Position numbers and translations under genes: made by a program. The notes under the pieces are model-generated. The model made no database searches, was not told where the DNA came from, and worked only from the letters and a program-made list of their open reading frames with translations. This document shows, piece by piece, positions 61,278 through 64,000 of a DNA stretch of 64,000 bases. The number at the start of each line of letters is the position of its first letter. The stretch's first letter is position 1. The stretch is from Littorina saxatilis (lineage: Eukaryota > Mollusca > Gastropoda > Littorinimorpha > Littorinidae): contig NC_090245.1 in the NCBI RefSeq assembly GCF_037325665.1, forward strand, positions 108,608,004-108,672,003, read 5' to 3'.

Positions 61278-61902
61278 TGCTGTCAACAGCACGTGGCAAC
61301 GCGAAAAATTTACTGAAACGTAAGTCTAAACGACTGAAAAACTCAGTAAACACACACACTTTCGCGTCAACAAAATACGATAGCTACACTTGCCCAACAA
61401 AAACAGGCACGTAAAGCTACAAACAAAGTCACACAAGCTAGTAAACTAACTCACACAACAAAATGGCGAAACACGCAAGTCACTGACACACAAGTCCGCA
61501 AAAAACGGACAACGTACAGTAACGAAAACAGCGCAAACAACCAACAACAAACGGGAACGAGCTCACCAAACTGTAGGCAAGGCGAGCAGAAAAGCTGGGT
61601 AACGTGGCCGGCGGGTGTCACTCAAACACACAAGGTCAGCCACAGAGCGTTCTAAAAGTGAACCGTCCTCTCCGAGGTGAAAAAGACGTATGAGAATAGG
61701 CACGTGTTCCTAGAGGAAGTGACGTGGCACACACCCGTATGGGAGGTAACTCCCAGTGTGCTGGCCCATTACCAAAGGTACTTTCACTTTCGTTTTGGTG
61801 ATGGGGTTGCTTCCCTTTAAATTTTTTAGCCGGGTAAGCGTTTTTCAGTGATAAACATCTCAGGTGACTCAATGTTAATGTGATTCGGAGTAAGAATATG
61901 TT

Positions 61903-62557
61903 ATTTATTTACCTGTTTAAGAGCACGATGTCAGGTAACCAGGTGAGATATTTACCTGTTGTAGAGCACGATGCCAGGTAACCAGGTGAGATATTTACCT
62001 GTTGTAGAGCACGATGTCAGGTAACCAGGTGAGATATTTACCTGTTGTAGAGCACGATGTCAGGTAACCAGGTGAGATATTTACCTGTTGTAGAGCACGA
62101 TGTCATGTAGCCAGGTGATATATTTACCTGTTGTAGAGCACGATGTCAGGTAACCAGGTGAGATATTTACCTGTTGTAGAGCACGATGTCAGGTAACCAG
62201 GTGAGATATTTACCTATTGTAGAGCACGATGTCAGGTAACCAGGTGAGATATTTACCTGTTGTAGAGCACGATGTCAGGTAACCAGGTGAGATATTTACC
62301 TGTTGTAGAGCACGATGTCAGGTAACCAGGTGAGATATTTACCTGTTGTAGAGCACGATGTCAGGTAACCAGGTGAGATATTTACCTGTTGTAGAGCACG
62401 ATGTCAGGTAACCAGGTGAGATATTTACCTGTTGTAGAGCACGATGTCAGGTAACCAGGTGAGATATTTACCAATTGTAGAGCACGATGTCAGGTAACCA
62501 GGTGAGATATTTACCTGTTGTAGAGCACGATGTCAGGTAAGCAGGTGAGATATTTAC
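61903..62557 (-). repeat. 43-bp exon-edge minisatellite, block adjoining the exon
   Basis: About 15 near-identical copies directly downstream of the exon at 62667-62558, continuous with it. The exon's last 30 bases (ctggttacctgacatcgtgc then tctacaacag) and donor gtaaatatc form the unit. The DIRS element separates this block from the distal block at 50937-54370. Confidence 0.95.
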
Positions 62558-62667
62558 CTGTTGTAGAGCACGATGTCAGGTAACCAGATGAAGTCACAGG
62601 GGACCCTGAGGATGGTGATGTTGGCAAAATCCGTCACGTTCCACTTGAGCTTCTCGTCCGTCCAGTC
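62558..62667 (-). CDS. nAChR exon: loop D to loop A
   Basis: The acceptor is tgttgtcacacag before 62667. It encodes DWTDEKLKWNVTDFANITIL, then RVPCDFIWLPDIVLYN, and ends in phase 2 (AG then gtaaat). The 110-bp length and phase equal the corresponding exon in vertebrate nicotinic receptor genes. WTDE.L.WN contains the loop D Trp, and W.PDIVLYN is loop A with its Tyr. NVT and NIT are potential N-glycosylation sites. The extra Cys in VPCDF is unusual. Its last 30 bases are the founder sequence of the 43-bp array, so about 80 further copies of its donor follow it. Confidence 0.95.
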
Positions 62668-62980
62668 CTGTGTGACAACATGAAGCTTTCGGTCTGATTT
62701 ATGTCCAATACTGGCAGTCATTTTGAACAACATAAAGGGTCGGCTTTCTGTCTTCGATCTCTAAGCATCCAATAAGTTCCGCCATCATCGCTTGATGACA
62801 TTCAAACCTGCGTGGTAAGAATGTTAGTGTGGGCTTACCACACAAAGCATGCCACGACCACATGGCACGGTCAGCGAATCTCCACTTTCACCGAGTATGT
62901 TAGTTGTTTCGTGCCACGTACCGCACGTAGGAGTTTTTAACATACGCGACGCTGAAACAAGACACATGCTACATTTGTCT
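62668..62980. other. Intron upstream of the visible exons
   Basis: No preceding exon of the receptor is recognisable here or up to the right edge. The short exon expected next upstream is probably beyond the window. Confidence 0.5.
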
Positions 62981-62984
62981 TACA

Positions 62985-63060
62985 GAATACAGAATACAGA
63001 ATACAGAATACAGAATCTTTAATTGCCCAAGGTTGGGAATTTGTGATGACATTGCGGTTA
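62985..63060 (-). mobile_element. 3' end of a non-LTR retroelement, TCTGTAT tail
   Basis: On the minus strand the sequence ends ccttgggcaattaaagat followed by tctgtat repeats, the fourth example in the window of an AAAGAT-type end with a short-unit tail. Confidence 0.55.
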
Positions 63061-63206
63061 AGAAACATTTCAATCCAGCCATATACACCAACACACGCAT
63101 CATTACTGATCAACAACATTCATTTAAAAACAACACTGGACAGCATAAGTTTAAAAATACATTCACTAAAACTAGCAGTATACACTCAAAGCTTCCTCGT
63201 CTCAAG

Positions 63207-63210
<4 letters not shown>

Positions 63211-63290
<80 letters not shown>

Positions 63291-63320
63291 GCACGCACGC
63301 GCACACGCACACACACACAT
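63211..63320. repeat. (CA)n microsatellite
   Basis: CA dinucleotide followed by gcacgcacgc. Confidence 0.96.
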
Positions 63321-63350
63321 CACTGGCTTGTGTCCTAGGTATGCGAAAGT

Positions 63351-63425
63351 ATCAATCAAGCAATCAATCAATCAATCGATCAATATATCAATCAATCAAT
63401 CAATCAATCAATCAAACGATCAATG
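63351..63425. repeat. (AATC)n microsatellite
   Basis: Imperfect aatc/gatc tetramers, resembling the ATTG tail of the SINE fragment at 41830 on the opposite strand. It may mark another SINE tail. Confidence 0.85.
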
Positions 63426-63629
63426 AAATTATCAATAAAACAGAGAGGAATGCGTAAAGTATTCCATTCAAACTCGTTGTAATACGTTTTCTCCTCAATA
63501 GAACCAAGACTATTAGCAATATCAGAAATCAAGTCTCACGATTTACAGACTGGCGAAGCAAGCAGGAGGCAGTTAACTAACACGCGAGGTGGACGAGAGG
63601 TAGTACGGGGGCGTGAGAGCTCTTGACTG

Positions 63630-63631
<2 letters not shown>

Positions 63632-63720
<89 letters not shown>
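63632..63720. repeat. (GA)n microsatellite
   Basis: About 88 bp of GA dinucleotide. Confidence 0.96.
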
Positions 63721-63724
<4 letters not shown>

Positions 63725-64000
63725 TTGTTAACAGAGAGAAAGGAGGCGCGAGCAGCAAGCACCAAGCGGCTCCAATTGTTGCCAGCAGGTAGTGATTTGG
63801 GCCAAATTATTGGGCTGAAGGAAGCGATCAGCATTCTTCATAACAAGGTTGTCAGGTTGTTCTTGGCTGAGCGGGGCAAAAATTTCCACGCATGAAGTAA
63901 ATTCAGCACAAGAGGAGTGTGGCAGGAAATTCGTCAAACGGACGAAAGCCATACAAAGTAAGCGAATTCGCTTAAAGGAGAGCTACTTACATTAGGCTGT
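63721..64000. other. Intron stretch to the window edge
   Basis: No exon or element recognised. Confidence 0.35.

Larger units (their letters stand above)
54371..61902 (-). mobile_element. DIRS-type tyrosine-recombinase retrotransposon
   Basis: A 7.5 kb element on the minus strand inside the exon-edge array, without a clear target duplication, as known for DIRS elements. It has inverted terminal repeats (54424-54600 against 61690-61890) and an internal complementary region near 54660-54760 that repeats the outer ends. The parts are ordered gag-like frame, reverse transcriptase/RNase H with a following domain, and an overlapping tyrosine recombinase. It is nearly complete, but I count at least two disruptions, one being a solo LTR inserted in the gag region. 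The age appears moderate to young because most frames are still long. Confidence 0.88.
40133..62667 (-). other. Nicotinic acetylcholine receptor alpha-type subunit gene (3' part)
   Basis: Five consecutive coding exons on the minus strand, with matching phases (2, 0, 1, 1) and GT-AG introns, encode the receptor from the loop D tryptophan region to the stop. The visible protein is about 456 residues. It has the 13-residue Cys loop, a vicinal Cys pair in loop C (alpha-type), M1-M4 and a long M3-M4 loop. The M2 pattern GEK...L9'...AE resembles alpha7-like, cation- and calcium-permeable channels. Signal peptide and first strands lie past the right edge. Molluscs have expanded this family, so no vertebrate name is given. 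Intron 1 (17 kb) is filled with repeats and transposons. Confidence 0.93.

Overview
This window is eukaryotic nuclear DNA, very probably from a gastropod mollusc; a caenogastropod such as a littorinid is my best guess from remembered repeat families. It has one clear multi-exon host gene with GT-AG introns, very many microsatellites and minisatellites, and several interspersed repeats of types I know from gastropods. There are no bacterial features. Well over half of the sequence is tandem or interspersed repeat.

Region by region: 1-12.5 kb is intergenic and holds simple repeats, a tRNA-derived SINE and eight minisatellites (periods 18-94 bp). 12.5-18.8 kb is a young non-autonomous LTR retrotransposon with 1.6 kb LTRs, a 4-bp target duplication and no gag-pol. 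18.8-31.7 kb holds a Crypton-like fragment, a foldback hairpin, a 38-bp array carrying AATAAA in every unit, CA/GA tracts, and a MITE whose middle has expanded into about 33 E-box-bearing repeats. 32.0-34.8 kb is a 2.8 kb inverted-repeat DNA transposon with subterminal repeats and a broken C2H2 zinc-finger frame. 35.4-36.0 kb holds a possible two-exon gene for a 73-residue protein that I do not recognise. 36.4-39.4 kb is more minisatellite, one array carrying a SINE with clean target duplications.

40.1-62.7 kb, minus strand, is the 3' part of a nicotinic acetylcholine receptor alpha-type subunit gene (Cys-loop ligand-gated channel). Five consecutive exons are visible (62667-62558, 45475-45295, 42653-42428, 42065-41937, 40863-40133). 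They encode the ligand-binding domain from the loop D tryptophan on, all four membrane helices and the stop. The signal peptide and N-terminus lie beyond the right edge. Its introns carry a 5'-truncated LINE, MITE clusters, a PIF/Harbinger-type MITE, a hAT-like remnant and a DIRS-type tyrosine-recombinase retrotransposon that itself contains a solo LTR.

The most striking observation is that tandem repeats in this gene are copies of its own exon edges. The 43-bp unit filling much of the first visible intron (roughly 80 copies) is the last 30 bases of the preceding exon plus its splice donor. Separate duplications of the same kind lie directly downstream of the M1 exon (114-bp unit) and the terminal exon (87-bp unit), and probably one downstream of the M2 exon. 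The gene therefore contains dozens of copies of its own 5' splice site, and use of any later copy would bring in an immediate stop codon.
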